This document shows, piece by piece, positions 36,008 to 45,202 of a stretch of 64,000 nt of DNA. The notes beneath the pieces were generated by a model. That model was not told the DNA's origin, did no database searches, and saw nothing but the letters and a program-made list of their open reading frames with translations. The position numbers were made by a program, and so were the translations under genes. The stretch is taken from the NCBI GenBank assembly GCA_965275905.1, contig CBDHYJ010000066.1:1-64000 (forward strand). Direction: 5' to 3'. This stretch comes from CBDAQD01 sp965275905. Its GTDB lineage: Bacteria; Pseudomonadota; Alphaproteobacteria; Rhizobiales; JAJFHC01. Each line of letters starts with the position of its first letter. The stretch's first letter is position 1.

Positions 36008-36314
36008 CCGAGAGGAAGCCGCCGCCTTGCGCGCGTCCTCTTCAGCGCCGTTCTCACGGGCCTGCTGGCATCGGTCGTGTCGGCACTCCCGGTCAACCTT
36101 GCGTCGGCACAGACAGTCTGTTTTGCCGGTGAAACGCAGACCACCCGGGCTGGAGGGAGTTTCCGTGTCCGGCAGCATCGGTGTTCCACTGGCAGCTTTT
36201 GGAATTGGCAACGCTGCGGACAGCGGACAATTCTCGCTCGACTTCTCAGGCAGCGCGGACACGGGCGCGGCTAAGGCGCGGCTCGAAATGCCGTTCGGGA
36301 GTGCTGCACCGTGA
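36008..36314 (+). pseudogene. Possible frameshifted remnant of a small outer-membrane or secreted protein
   Basis: One frame (about 36020-36150) encodes a convincing signal peptide (VLFSAVLTGLLASVVSALPV ... ASAQTVCFAGE) without a clear start codon. A second frame (about 36130-36314) encodes GVSVSGSIGVPLAAFGIGNA and ends KARLEMPFGSAAP, which resembles a barrel end strand. The two read as one protein only if the frame changes near 36140. It could also be chance coding in GC-rich DNA. Confidence 0.3.
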
Positions 36315-36707
36315 AGGCATTAACCCCGTATACGGACAAAATTTCAAAAATTTTCGGTATCGCGGCGAAGTTCATCCGTGTGGATGATGCGGCCAGAGCC
36401 GGGTTGCCATATCTGTTCTGCAACAAGAAGAAACGCACGCACACACTCCTATTTGGCAGATGGCTGGGAGCTGTCAGATGTTTGGGGGCAGGTAGACGGC
36501 AAGGTGCGGGCCAGTGGAGCGCCACCACTCCGAAGGCCCTAACCTGGCCGGTGAATTGCCAGATGACCGTTAGACAGTGCTGGTCATCAACAAACGGCAG
36601 TTTTCCGGCTATCGGACAGTGTTTCGCTGGCCCGCGCCGCACCCGGTCTACCGCCGCTCTTCGTTGAAACCGGTTTAATTCCTGCCATCGATCACCATAT
36701 AGAGCAG
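36315..36707. other. Intergenic region with a third copy of the palindrome
   Basis: TTCATCCGTGTGGATGAT at 36371-36388 is the best symmetric copy of the motif seen at 34877 and 35006. The rest holds no supported gene; a 118-codon frame through it lacks family features. Confidence 0.45.
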
Positions 36708-37403
36708 ATGAGACACGACGGCCGCGAACCGGCAGACGTGCGGTCCCCGGACCGGGAATGTCGGCGACTAGCTTCCTGTGCAGATGATTTTCGTCGAGAG
36801 GCGAAGCAGCGGACGTCTCGCCCCCTTGTTCTGTTTCTCGTTTTGGCATTTTCATCTGCATACGGATCAAAAAATGCTGTTGCGGGATCGGTCGAGGAAT
36901 TGAACCGGACGGCAGTCAACTACATCGGCGAATGGGTCCTGTGGGGCGACTTCAACATCGGGTTCAAGGCGGATCGCGCCCGCTTCAGTGTCAAAAGTCA
37001 CATCATCCGGATCACACTTTCCGGCACCTTCAGTGACGGGCGCAAGGAGGCAGGCCAGGAGACCGATATGGATGACGTGGAGATTCCCCTTCGTTTGGAA
37101 TACCTGATCGATTCGTCCGGTCTGGACCGCGAACTCGGCGTCACCACTGCCGACACATCCGGGATCATTGAACTGCGCTGCGCCGTTGAGCAGCAGTGCA
37201 TCCGGTTGAAAGCCGAACACGAAGGCCGGCCGTTCGCGCTTCGCTCGGGCATGGAGCCGGGGATACTCGCCGGGTTCGGACCTGCCCGCCACGGCGTGCC
37301 CGGGGTCGACGAAGGCGTCAGTAATGACGGCGTGATCGACGGACTGACGAGACTCGCCAACCGGCTGCGTTCCGACGCGGGCCTTCCGCGGCTTGAGAAT
37401 TGA
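36708..37403 (+). CDS. Hypothetical exported protein
   Basis: A 231-residue protein with a long charged N-terminus, then a hydrophobic stretch (PLVLFLVLAFSSAYGSKNAVA, about 40-60) that reads as a signal peptide or anchor, and a soluble domain with two Cys close together (ELRCAVEQQCIRL). The true start may be further in, but no better start codon with a ribosome site was found. It is followed closely by a HEAT-like protein gene in the same direction. No family is recognised. Confidence 0.6.
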   Translation: MRHDGREPADVRSPDRECRRLASCADDFRREAKQRTSRPLVLFLVLAFSSAYGSKNAVAGSVEELNRTAVNYIGEWVLWGDFNIGFKADRARFSVKSHIIRITLSGTFSDGRKEAGQETDMDDVEIPLRLEYLIDSSGLDRELGVTTADTSGIIELRCAVEQQCIRLKAEHEGRPFALRSGMEPGILAGFGPARHGVPGVDEGVSNDGVIDGLTRLANRLRSDAGLPRLEN

Positions 37404-37423
37404 CGCACGGATTGACCAGCACG

Positions 37424-37945
37424 ATGTCTGTGGAACCCGATAGCTTGCACGCCTGGCTCGACGAATATGACGGCCGATCGGTGAGTCTTCTCTCCGAAGC
37501 CGAGGCCCTGTTCGGCGGGCAGGCCGATTACGTCGACACTCTGATCGGGCTTGCAGGGGACGGACAGAACCATATTGCCGGCGGCGCGACGTGGTTGCTG
37601 AAGCATCATGTCGAGGGCGGAGGAAACCTTTCTCCCGAACAGACGGCCGCATTGCTGGCCAATGTCAGGGAGGCGAAAGGCTGGGAGGCGCTGCTGCATG
37701 TCTGCCAGTCAATTCGATATCTCGACATTGAAACCGGACTCGCAGCCGATCTTGTCGGTTGGGTCGAACCGCTGCTTGCAGATCAGCGGCCGTTCGTTCG
37801 GGCGTGGGCGCTGGACGCGCTCTGCGCCGTAGCCGAGCGGTGCCCGGCATACAAGGAGCAGGCCGGTGCCGCTCTCGAGATCGCCGCGAACGATCCGGGC
37901 GCCTCGGTGCGCGCCCGCGCACGGCGGCTGAAGAAGCGGGAATAA
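37424..37945 (+). CDS. HEAT-like repeat protein
   Basis: A 173-residue all-helical cytoplasmic protein. The middle and end (LLADQRPFVRAWALDALCAVAERCPAYKEQ ... NDPGASVRARARRLKKR) show the P-x-V-R-x-x-A pattern of HEAT/armadillo repeats, which mediate protein binding. A TTG at 37400 would overlap the preceding stop; ATG at 37424 is preferred. It could be cotranscribed with the gene before it. The role is unknown. Confidence 0.65.
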   Translation: MSVEPDSLHAWLDEYDGRSVSLLSEAEALFGGQADYVDTLIGLAGDGQNHIAGGATWLLKHHVEGGGNLSPEQTAALLANVREAKGWEALLHVCQSIRYLDIETGLAADLVGWVEPLLADQRPFVRAWALDALCAVAERCPAYKEQAGAALEIAANDPGASVRARARRLKKRE

Positions 37946-38368
37946 TCCGAAACCGGAAGTGTTGTCTAGCCGTGTAACCGTTATGCGACGCAGTGCATCG
38001 AATTGTGATGAACGTCACAGACGACGGCGTTCATCGTTGCGACGTTGCGCGTGGGCGAATCGAGACGATTGCATGTAATTCTTACGTCACACACGCTGAG
38101 TTACGATCTCGTATGGAAAAAGTGATCGCGCGCAAGTGATCCGCCCATCGACATAAGGCGTAAATTTGATTAAAATTGTAACGGCTTGATCTTGAACAGT
38201 TTTTTTAGATTATAGTGGTACGGTGTACGCATTCGGAAAGGGCAGGGACTGCGGGACACGATCCTAATTCTCTGTACGGATGCAGTTGAACCATAGCGCG
38301 GGCAGACAATCTGCCTCAGGCGGCGCACCAATATTTGCCGCAGGACAGAACCCGCTAATGGAGGGATC
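37946..38368. promoter_or_regulatory. Long AT-richer promoter region with a perfect CRP consensus
   Basis: TGTGATGAACGTCACA at 38004-38019 is an exact match to the CRP pattern TGTGA-N6-TCACA. The following 350 bp up to the MlaC-like gene are AT-rich for this genome, with a T-tract near 38200 (CAGTTTTTTTAGATTATAGT) that could hold a promoter. No gene is seen in the gap. Confidence 0.6.
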
Positions 38369-38992
38369 ATGCCGATTGATCAGAACCGCAAGAACAGGTC
38401 GTATCGCGGTTTGACGAGAGTTGCGGCGGCCGCATTGGCGGTGGTTTTTTCGATAGCGTTCGCCAGCCCCTCTGTCAGTGCCCTTTCGCGGGCAGAATCT
38501 TATGCCAGCAAGGCGGGCAATCAGGCTATCCGTGCAGCCTGGGCCGGTGGGTCGAAACAGGCGAAAGCCAACGCTTTCCTGCGTGTCATCAAGCGCTATT
38601 CGAATATCCGGTCGGTGGCCCGCAGTTCGCTCGGCCCCTACCGTCGCAAGCTTCCGGCGAACAGGGCGGCGGAATATGATCGGCTGGTCGCCCAGTTTAC
38701 GGCGCGCGTGTTTGCCAACTATGCATCGAGTTTCGCCGGCAAAAAGATCGAGGTCGTGCGCAGCAAACCGCGCGGCAAGCGTTTCGTCGTTGTCGACAGC
38801 CGTATAGTTTATAATGGAGCCAAGCGCGCCAGCCCGGTGAAATGGTTGGTCTACCAGGGCAAGCGCATGCGCGTCGCCGATGTCAACATTCAGGGCGTTT
38901 GGCTGTCGGCATTCATCAGGCAGAAATTCACCTCGATCCTGCGCAAGAGCAAGGGTGACTTCGACCCGCTATTCGCGTTTCTCAGAAAATAG
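38369..38992 (+). CDS. MlaC/Ttg2D-like periplasmic lipid-binding protein (Sec-exported)
   Basis: A 207-residue protein with a Sec signal peptide (about 16-39, AAAALAVVFSIAFASPSVSA) and an MlaC-type fold: IYN-like hydrophobic strands (VVDSRIVYNG, VKWLVYQGKRMRVADVNIQG), then VWLSAFIRQKFTSIL and a closing helix. MlaC carries phospholipids between the two membranes as part of Mla, but no mlaABDEF genes are nearby. GGAGGG precedes the ATG. A distant paralogue lies at 48192. The perfect CRP-like site upstream suggests carbon or cAMP control. Confidence 0.82.
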   Translation: MPIDQNRKNRSYRGLTRVAAAALAVVFSIAFASPSVSALSRAESYASKAGNQAIRAAWAGGSKQAKANAFLRVIKRYSNIRSVARSSLGPYRRKLPANRAAEYDRLVAQFTARVFANYASSFAGKKIEVVRSKPRGKRFVVVDSRIVYNGAKRASPVKWLVYQGKRMRVADVNIQGVWLSAFIRQKFTSILRKSKGDFDPLFAFLRK

Positions 38993-39007
38993 AAGCCTTG
39001 GATCACT

Positions 39008-39032
39008 GAGCGAATCTGACCCGGATTCGCTC
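39008..39032. terminator. Bidirectional hairpin terminator
   Basis: GAGCGAATC at 39008-39016 pairs perfectly with GATTCGCTC at 39024-39032 around a seven-base loop and is followed by TAGGGCATTTTC. It sits between convergent genes and touches the stop codon of the LysR gene. Confidence 0.65.
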
Positions 39033-39916
39033 TAGGGCATTTTCTCGTCGCTCTCCAGCACCGCCTTTGCGGTCTGCCAGAACGCGTTGACCATGCGCAA
39101 GTGCGCACGTTCCTTGAGGCAGACGACCGACTCACTCAGCGTTTTTTTGCAGTCGCTGAGTTCGAGCGGCACCAGCCTTTCGTCCTCGCCGAATTCCGGC
39201 TTGGACAATATGCCGACGCCAATGCCCGCGAGCGCAGAGTCGCGCATGGCCTCCCGGCTGTTTGTCTCCATCACGACGTTGAACTGGCTGCCGACCCGTG
39301 CCGCTTCCTGTTCGACGATGCGGCGCGTGTTCGAGCCGGGTTCGCGCATGATGACCGGCATTTCCGCCAGCGTGCCGAGCGAGATCTGTTTCTTGTCGGC
39401 CAGGGGGTGGTCCCTGTTCACGAAGGCTATGATCGGGTCTCCGCTGATCGACATCGTTCTCAGACGGGCATCTCGAGGCGCCTGCGCCAGTAGGCCGATA
39501 TCCGCATCATAGCTGAGCAGGCGTTGCAGCACGTCTTCGGAATTGCATACGCCGAGCGAGATTGAAATGCCCGGATACTCCTCCCGGAAGGCGCGGATAA
39601 GCTTCACCGCATAGGCCGGTGAATCCGCCGCGACATGAATGCTGCCGGTGCGCAGGGCCTGGCTTTCGGACAGCAGTTCCAGCGCCTCGTCTTCCATCTC
39701 GAACATCCGCCGGGTGATCTCCAGGAGCCTTTCCCCGAGATCGGTCGTTCTCACGAGGCGCTTGCGCCTGTCGAACAGCAGGACGTCAAACCGCTCCTCA
39801 AGCTTTCGGACCTGGTCCGATATTGCCGGCTGAGTGAGATTCAGTTTTTCTGCCGCCTTCGAGAAACCACCATGGGTGGCCACGGCATGGAATGCGCGGA
39901 GTTGCGAATAGCTCAT
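39032..39916 (-). CDS. LysR family regulator, probable AEP/phosphonate regulator
   Basis: A 294-residue LysR protein with an N-terminal winged helix-turn-helix (about 1-60, FHAVATHGGFSKAAEKLNLT) and a two-lobed effector domain. It is divergent from the phosphonate-type ABC transporter with about 315 bp between. A 25-bp sequence in that space recurs before phnW 15 kb away. By position it should control both the transporter and AEP degradation in response to a pathway ligand. That target assignment is inferred. Confidence 0.85.
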   Translation of the reverse strand: MSYSQLRAFHAVATHGGFSKAAEKLNLTQPAISDQVRKLEERFDVLLFDRRKRLVRTTDLGERLLEITRRMFEMEDEALELLSESQALRTGSIHVAADSPAYAVKLIRAFREEYPGISISLGVCNSEDVLQRLLSYDADIGLLAQAPRDARLRTMSISGDPIIAFVNRDHPLADKKQISLGTLAEMPVIMREPGSNTRRIVEQEAARVGSQFNVVMETNSREAMRDSALAGIGVGILSKPEFGEDERLVPLELSDCKKTLSESVVCLKERAHLRMVNAFWQTAKAVLESDEKMP

Positions 39917-39935
39917 AAGTCTGATCTATGAAGGG

Positions 39936-39960
39936 CATCGACATTGACGATTTGATTTAT
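39936..39960. promoter_or_regulatory. Shared LysR-type regulatory motif, copy 1 (transporter promoter)
   Basis: The 25-bp site has the core ACGATTTGATTTAT and begins CATCGACATTG. It lies 20 bp upstream of the LysR start and about 270 bp before the transporter gene. It matches 55026-55050, before phnW, at 22 of 25 positions. The rest of the 315-bp gap holds no gene. Confidence 0.6.
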
Positions 39961-40231
39961 ACTGCGCCGACAGGTTCTCATACGTCAAGAGCGCCGTTGC
40001 AAGTGGCACGGACGGTGTCACGAGACCGTCATACAACAGCCTTAGGAAACTGCTTGCGAGAGGTGTTCTGCCTGCTGGCTGCGGTTTGTTTTGGCATCAT
40101 CCGTTCGTCCGGAATGAATGCTCTGAAGGCGCGGCGAGCGAATACAAGAAAAGCAGCAGAGCGGTGCAGTTCTCCCGGTGCGAAAGCAAGGATCAAATCG
40201 CCCGGGGCAAACAGAGAGGGACATTCATTTC

Positions 40232-41272
40232 ATGGCTATCAGACACCTTAAGCGTCTTCTGTCCGGCGCGGTACTCGGAGCGTCGGCGCTTGCTTTCGGG
40301 CTCGGCGCGGCTCTGGCCGAGACCGAGTTGACCGTATACACCGCGGTCGAGGCTGAAGACCTCAAGAAGTATGCCGAGACCTTCAACAAGGATCACCCGG
40401 ACATCAAGATCAAGTGGGTTCGCGATTCGACCGGAATCGTCACGGCCAAGTTGCTGGCCGAAAAGGACAACCCGCAGGCCGACGTGGTCTGGGGCCTGGC
40501 GGCCACCTCGCTGCTGTTGCTGAAGAGCGAGGGCATGCTGGAACCCTACGCGCCGAAGGGCGTCGAGAAGCTCGACAAGAAGTTCGTGGACAAGTCCAAC
40601 CCGCCGACCTGGGTCGGCATGGACGCATGGGTGGCCTCCATCTGCTACAACACGGTCGAGGCCAAGAAGGCCGGCCTGACGCCGCCCAAATCCTGGAAGG
40701 ACCTCACCAAGCCCATGTACAAGGGCCACGTGATAATGCCGAACCCGAACAGTTCTGGCACGGGCTTCCTCGACGTGTCGAGCTGGTTGCAGATGTTCGG
40801 CGAAAAGGGCGGCTGGGAGTATATGGACGCGCTTCACCAGAATATCGCGCGCTACACGCACTCGGGCTCGAAGCCGTGCAAGCTGGCCGCTGCCGGTGAG
40901 ATTCCGATCGGTGTCTCGTTCGCGTTCCGCGGTGCCAAGTCCAAGGCCCAGGGCGCGCCGCTCGACATCATCGTTCCCGAGGAAGGCGTAGGCTGGGACA
41001 TGGAAGCTACTGCGATCGTCGCCGGCACCGACAAGCTCGAGGCTGCCAAGACGCTCGTGGACTGGTCGATCACCCGCAAGGCCAACGAGATGTATAACGA
41101 GGGTTACGCCGTTGTCGCCATGCCGGGCGTTGCGAAACCGGTCAAGCATTTCCCGCCGAACCTGCTCGAAAAGATGATCGACAATGATTTCGAGTTTGCC
41201 GCGAACAACCGCAAGGCGATTCTCGCCGAGTGGCAGAAGCGTTACGACTCGAAGTCGGAACCCAAGAGCTGA
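40232..41272 (+). CDS. ABC transporter substrate-binding protein, putative 2-aminoethylphosphonate type
   Basis: A 346-residue periplasmic binding protein with signal peptide 1 to about 29 (GASALAFGLGAALA). The mature part starts ETELTVYTAVEAEDLKKYAE, and PNPNSSGTGFLDVSSWLQMFGEKGGWEYMDALHQNI is typical of the iron/phosphonate binding cluster assigned to AEP uptake. GAGAGGG lies before ATG 40232; an upstream in-frame start at 40178 would add non-secretory residues. It is first in an operon with the ATPase and permease, separated from them by a hairpin. The AEP substrate is inferred from family and the downstream phn genes. Confidence 0.88.
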   Translation: MAIRHLKRLLSGAVLGASALAFGLGAALAETELTVYTAVEAEDLKKYAETFNKDHPDIKIKWVRDSTGIVTAKLLAEKDNPQADVVWGLAATSLLLLKSEGMLEPYAPKGVEKLDKKFVDKSNPPTWVGMDAWVASICYNTVEAKKAGLTPPKSWKDLTKPMYKGHVIMPNPNSSGTGFLDVSSWLQMFGEKGGWEYMDALHQNIARYTHSGSKPCKLAAAGEIPIGVSFAFRGAKSKAQGAPLDIIVPEEGVGWDMEATAIVAGTDKLEAAKTLVDWSITRKANEMYNEGYAVVAMPGVAKPVKHFPPNLLEKMIDNDFEFAANNRKAILAEWQKRYDSKSEPKS

Positions 41273-41293
41273 TAAGCTGACACGACTGGCTTG

Positions 41294-41328
41294 CCGGTCC
41301 CGGTTCGCCATGTGGCGGCCGGGGCCGG
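41294..41328 (+). terminator. Intercistronic hairpin after the binding-protein gene
   Basis: CCGGTCCCGGTTCGCCA pairs with TGGCGGCCGGGGCCGG across a two-base loop, with one or two mismatches. Such hairpins after a binding-protein gene usually raise its expression relative to the downstream ATPase and permease by limiting read-through or protecting the mRNA. Confidence 0.55.
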
Positions 41329-41402
41329 TTTCACAAGCGCCCCACCATTTCGCGAAGAACCGGGGCGTTCAACAATGATGATCAGGGTGGGGGACCCGAC
41401 GG

Positions 41403-42518
41403 ATGGGCGAGGCGGCCGCAGCTCACGAAACGCGTAACGGGCCCTATCTGCGCATTTCAAACCTGACCAAGAAGTTCGGAGCCTTCACGGCTCTGGACAG
41501 CGTTTCGCTTGACGTGACCGACGGTGAGTTTGTCTGTTTTCTCGGGCCGTCCGGCTGCGGCAAGACGACATTCCTGCGGGCTATCGCCGGCCTCGACATC
41601 CAGACCATGGGAACGATCGAGCAGGGGGGCCAAGACATCTCGGCATTGCCGCCTGCGGAACGCGACTTCGGCATCGTTTTTCAGTCCTACGCACTCTTTC
41701 CGAATCTCACCGTTTCGAAGAACATTGCTTTCGGCCTGGAAAACGCCGGCACCTCGAAGAACGATGTGAACACGCGGGTCACGGAACTCCTGGAACTCGT
41801 CGGCCTGTCCGATCAGGGCAGCAAGTATCCGGCACAGCTGTCCGGCGGCCAGCAGCAGCGTATCGCGCTTGCGCGTGCGATCGCGACCTCGCCGGGATTG
41901 CTTCTGCTCGACGAGCCGCTTTCAGCACTCGACGCAAAGGTGCGCGTTCACCTCCGCCATGAGGTCAAGGAACTGCAGAGAACCCTGGGCGTGACCACGA
42001 TCATGGTGACCCACGACCAGGAGGAAGCCCTCACGATGGCGGACCGGATCGTGGTCATGAATCACGGGATCATCGATCAGGTCGGCACGCCGATGGAGAT
42101 CTACCGCGAGCCGCGTACCGCCTTCGTGGCGGACTTCGTCGGCACCATGAATTTCATGCGCGGCCGCGTCGAGCAGCAGGGACGCGTCGCCGTGGGTGCG
42201 CTGCACCTTGAGTGCGACACCGGCGAATACGGGCAGGGTGCCGATGTTACGGTCGCCATCCGGCCGGAGAATGTCGTCGTGCACGAGACCAACCCGGAAC
42301 TCGGCAACACGGTCGAAGTCACGGTTGCGGCGATGGACTTTCTGGGGTCGTTCTTCCGTGTCGATCTGGCCGCCGCCGATATCGGCGAACAGACCTTCTC
42401 GGCCGACTTCTCAATCAACCTGGTGCGCCGGACCGGGGTGAGCACGGGCGACACGCTGGTCGTTTCGCTGCCGCCCGACCAGATCCGCATCTACGGCGTC
42501 GACGGGGCCGATGGCTAG
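41403..42518 (+). CDS. ABC transporter ATP-binding protein, putative AEP transporter
   Basis: A 371-residue ATPase of the PotA/PhnT type. Walker A is GPSGCGKTT (about 50-58), Q-loop FQSYALFPN, signature LSGGQQQR, Walker B LLLLDEPLSALD and switch His VTHDQ. The C-terminal 120 residues (GRVEQQGRVAVGALHLECDT...) form a TOBE-like regulatory domain. Its stop overlaps the permease start by eight bases. It would energise uptake by the broken permease that follows. Confidence 0.92.
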   Translation: MGEAAAAHETRNGPYLRISNLTKKFGAFTALDSVSLDVTDGEFVCFLGPSGCGKTTFLRAIAGLDIQTMGTIEQGGQDISALPPAERDFGIVFQSYALFPNLTVSKNIAFGLENAGTSKNDVNTRVTELLELVGLSDQGSKYPAQLSGGQQQRIALARAIATSPGLLLLDEPLSALDAKVRVHLRHEVKELQRTLGVTTIMVTHDQEEALTMADRIVVMNHGIIDQVGTPMEIYREPRTAFVADFVGTMNFMRGRVEQQGRVAVGALHLECDTGEYGQGADVTVAIRPENVVVHETNPELGNTVEVTVAAMDFLGSFFRVDLAAADIGEQTFSADFSINLVRRTGVSTGDTLVVSLPPDQIRIYGVDGADG

Positions 42519-44550
42519 CGTTAGCGACCAGATCGGCGCTGCCGCCGCGGCCGACGCGCCGGTAATCCGGCCGAAGACCAGCCGGGACGAATGGATCATG
42601 TGCGGTTACCTGATGGTGATCGCGCTCTATCTAATCGCGACCCTGGTCCTGCCGCTCTATGCGATGGTTTCCAAATCCTTCGAGGACTACGGTTTCCGTC
42701 TCGAGACGTTCGAGATTCAGGTGGACAAGGGCGAGGGCTGGAGCCAAGCGGAAACCGTGGCCGCGATCAACGAGCGGGTCGGGGCGTATCAGCCGGCCGA
42801 TCTCGTGACGTCGGCCGGCGGACGGCTGCCGGTCACCAAGCTGTTTCCGGATTTCAGTTTCCGGTCGCCCACCAATTACCGCATCCGCAACGTCGCGCCC
42901 ACCGATACGGGTTTTCTGGTCAGCAGCGACCTTGTTGTCCACGCCGACTGGGTCGAACTCACCAGCAACAAGTTTCGCCGCGTTGTCCTGAAACCGGCCG
43001 TGTCGACCGGCCTGTCGAACTACCGGCAGTACTTTGCCACGCCCGCGCTTTTCAGTTCGATTCAGAACTCGATCCTGATCGCCACCATTTCGACCATCAT
43101 CACGGTGACGCTCGCTTTCCTGTTTGCCTATGCGCTCAACCGCAGTTGCATGCGTTTCAAGGGCACCTTCCGGCTCATCGCCATGGCGCCGATCCTCGTG
43201 CCCTCGCTCCTGCCGGGCATTGCCCTGGTCTATCTGTTCGGCAACCAGGGCATGATCAAGGAACTGCTGCTGGGCTATTCCATCTACGGGCCGATCGGAA
43301 TCGTCATCGGCCTCCGTGTTCTTCACGTTCCCGCACGCGCTCATCATCATCCAGACCGCGCTGAGCGATATCCGACGCCAGGCTCTATGAGGCGGCGTCC
43401 GCGCTCAGGGCGAGTCCCTGGCGCACGTTCTGGACGGTCACGATCCCGGGCGCGCGCTACGGGCTGATCTCCGCGGCCTTCGTGGTGTTCAACCTGGTGA
43501 TCACCGATTTCGGCCTGCCCAAGGTCATCGGCGGCCAGTACAACGTGCTGGCGGTCGACATCTACAAGCAGGTGATCGGCCAGCAGAACTTTCGAGATGG
43601 GCGCGGTGGTCTCCGTCGTGCTGCTGGTGCCGGCGCTCTTGGCGCGTTCATCCGTCGACCGGCTGGTCCAGAAAAAGCAGGTTGCCCTGCTGTCGGCGCG
43701 GTCCGTTCCCTACGAGCCGAAGCCCGAACCGGCGCTTCGACCGCCTGATGCTCATCTATTGCTGCGGCGTGGCGGTGTTCATTCTCGGCCTGCTCGGTGT
43801 GTGCCAGTACGCCGCCCTGATCAAGTTCTGGCCCTACGACCTGAGTCTGTCAGCCTCAACAACTACAATTTCGACGTCATGGACGGCGGCGGCTGGGATT
43901 CCTATTTCAACTCGATCCGCATGGCGCTCTACACCGCGGTCATCGGCACGCCGTCGTGATCTTCACCGGCGCCTATCATGGTCGAGAAGTCGCGCGGCTT
44001 CCCAAACCGGGCCGCAACCTGTTCCAGATGTTCGCCATGCTGCCCATGGCGATCCCCGGCATGGTGCTCGGCCTGGCCTATATCTTCTTCTTCAACAACC
44101 CGCCAATCCGCTGAACGCTTCCTCTACGGCACCATGGCGATCCTGGTGATCTGCACGGTCACGCACTTCTACACCGTGTCGCATCTCACCGCCGTGACCG
44201 CGCTCAAGCAGATGGATCCGGAGTTCGAGTCGGTGGCGGCGTCGCTCAAGCAGCCGTTCTACAAGGTGCTGTCCCGCGTGACGGTGCCGGTCTGCACGCC
44301 GTCGATCCTCGACATCTCGATCTATCTGTTCGTCAATGCCATGACCACGGTCTCGGCCGTCGTCTTCCTCTACAGTCCGGACACGACGCTTGCCTCCGTG
44401 GCGGTGCTCAACATGGACGATGCCGGCGACATCGCGCCGGCCGCCGCCATGGGCATGATGATCTTCTACACCAACGCCGCCGCGCGCCTGATCCACGCCG
44501 CCGCCTCGCGCGGCATCTACCGCCGAACCCAGGCCTGGCGCGCGCGTTAG
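42511..44550 (+). pseudogene. AEP-type ABC transporter permease, interrupted by ten frame changes
   Basis: The first 267 codons are intact, with an N-terminal membrane segment, a periplasmic loop (about 55-170) and the start of a permease domain (SLLPGIALVYLFGNQG). Similarity then continues through frame changes near 43311, 43373, 43592, 43735, 43850, 43953, 43977, 44003, 44103 and 44117, after which one frame runs cleanly to the stop at 44550. Fragments such as FFTFPHALIIIQTAL, DARLYEAASALRASPWRTFW, MFAMLPMAIPGMVLGLAYIFFF and VTALKQMDPEFESVAASL show a normal two-domain fused permease of about 680 codons. The pieces look unmutated, so local sequence error is at least as likely as true decay. 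Confidence 0.8.
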
Positions 44551-44566
44551 GGCAGGCGGGACGGCG

Positions 44567-45202
44567 TCAGCCGTCTTCGCGGACCTTGCTGATCTGGTCG
44601 ACGATGCCCCATTCCAGAGCCTCTTCGGCCGTCATGAAGTGGTCCCGATCGAGCGTCTGTTCGACTTCTTCGTAGGTCCTGCCGCAGTGCTCCGCATAGA
44701 GCCGGTTGAGGCGTTCCTTGACCTTGAGGATGTCCTTGGCGTGCCGTTCGATATCGGACGCCTGTCCCTGGAAGCCGCCGGACGGCTGGTGCAGCACGAT
44801 GCTTGCGTTCGGCAGGCAGATGCGCAGACCGGGACTCCCGGCCATGAGCAGGAACGATCCCATGGAGCCCGCTGTCCCCATGCACAGCGTGGACACCGCG
44901 CAGCGAACGAACTGCATCGTGTCGTATATGGCGAGGCCGCTGGTGACGACGCCTCCCGGCGAGTTGATGTAAAGCGAGATGTCCCTCTTCGGGTCCTCCG
45001 CTTCCAGGAACAGCAACTGCGCGCAGACCAGGGCCGCGACGCTGTCGTCGATCGGGCCGTTGATGAAGATGATCCGCTCCCGCAGCAGCCGGGAAAAGAT
45101 GTCGAACGAACGTTCGCCCCGGGCCGAATGTTCGACCACCATCGGGACAAGGTTCGAAAGGCCCGCCGTAGTTCCCGTCCGCATTCCGGCGTCAGGCCGC
45201 AT
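44567..45202 (-). CDS. clpP: ClpP protease paralogue
   Basis: A 211-residue serine protease subunit of the Clp complex. The catalytic triad is intact: S113 (GTAGSMGSF), H138 (IVLHQPSGGFQGQASD) and D187 (DRDHFM). The handle region matches ClpP closely. The N-terminus is slightly extended, and starts at 45184 or 45142 are also possible; the chosen start overlaps the SRPBCC gene by 11 bp. There is no clpX or tig beside it, so it is unlikely to be the housekeeping copy. It follows an ArsR and an SRPBCC gene in one operon. Confidence 0.88.
   Translation of the reverse strand: MRPDAGMRTGTTAGLSNLVPMVVEHSARGERSFDIFSRLLRERIIFINGPIDDSVAALVCAQLLFLEAEDPKRDISLYINSPGGVVTSGLAIYDTMQFVRCAVSTLCMGTAGSMGSFLLMAGSPGLRICLPNASIVLHQPSGGFQGQASDIERHAKDILKVKERLNRLYAEHCGRTYEEVEQTLDRDHFMTAEEALEWGIVDQISKVREDG

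Noticed and set aside
36311..36667. A 118-codon plus-strand frame
   Set aside because: It has no signal, domain or ribosome site, and a candidate operator lies inside it.
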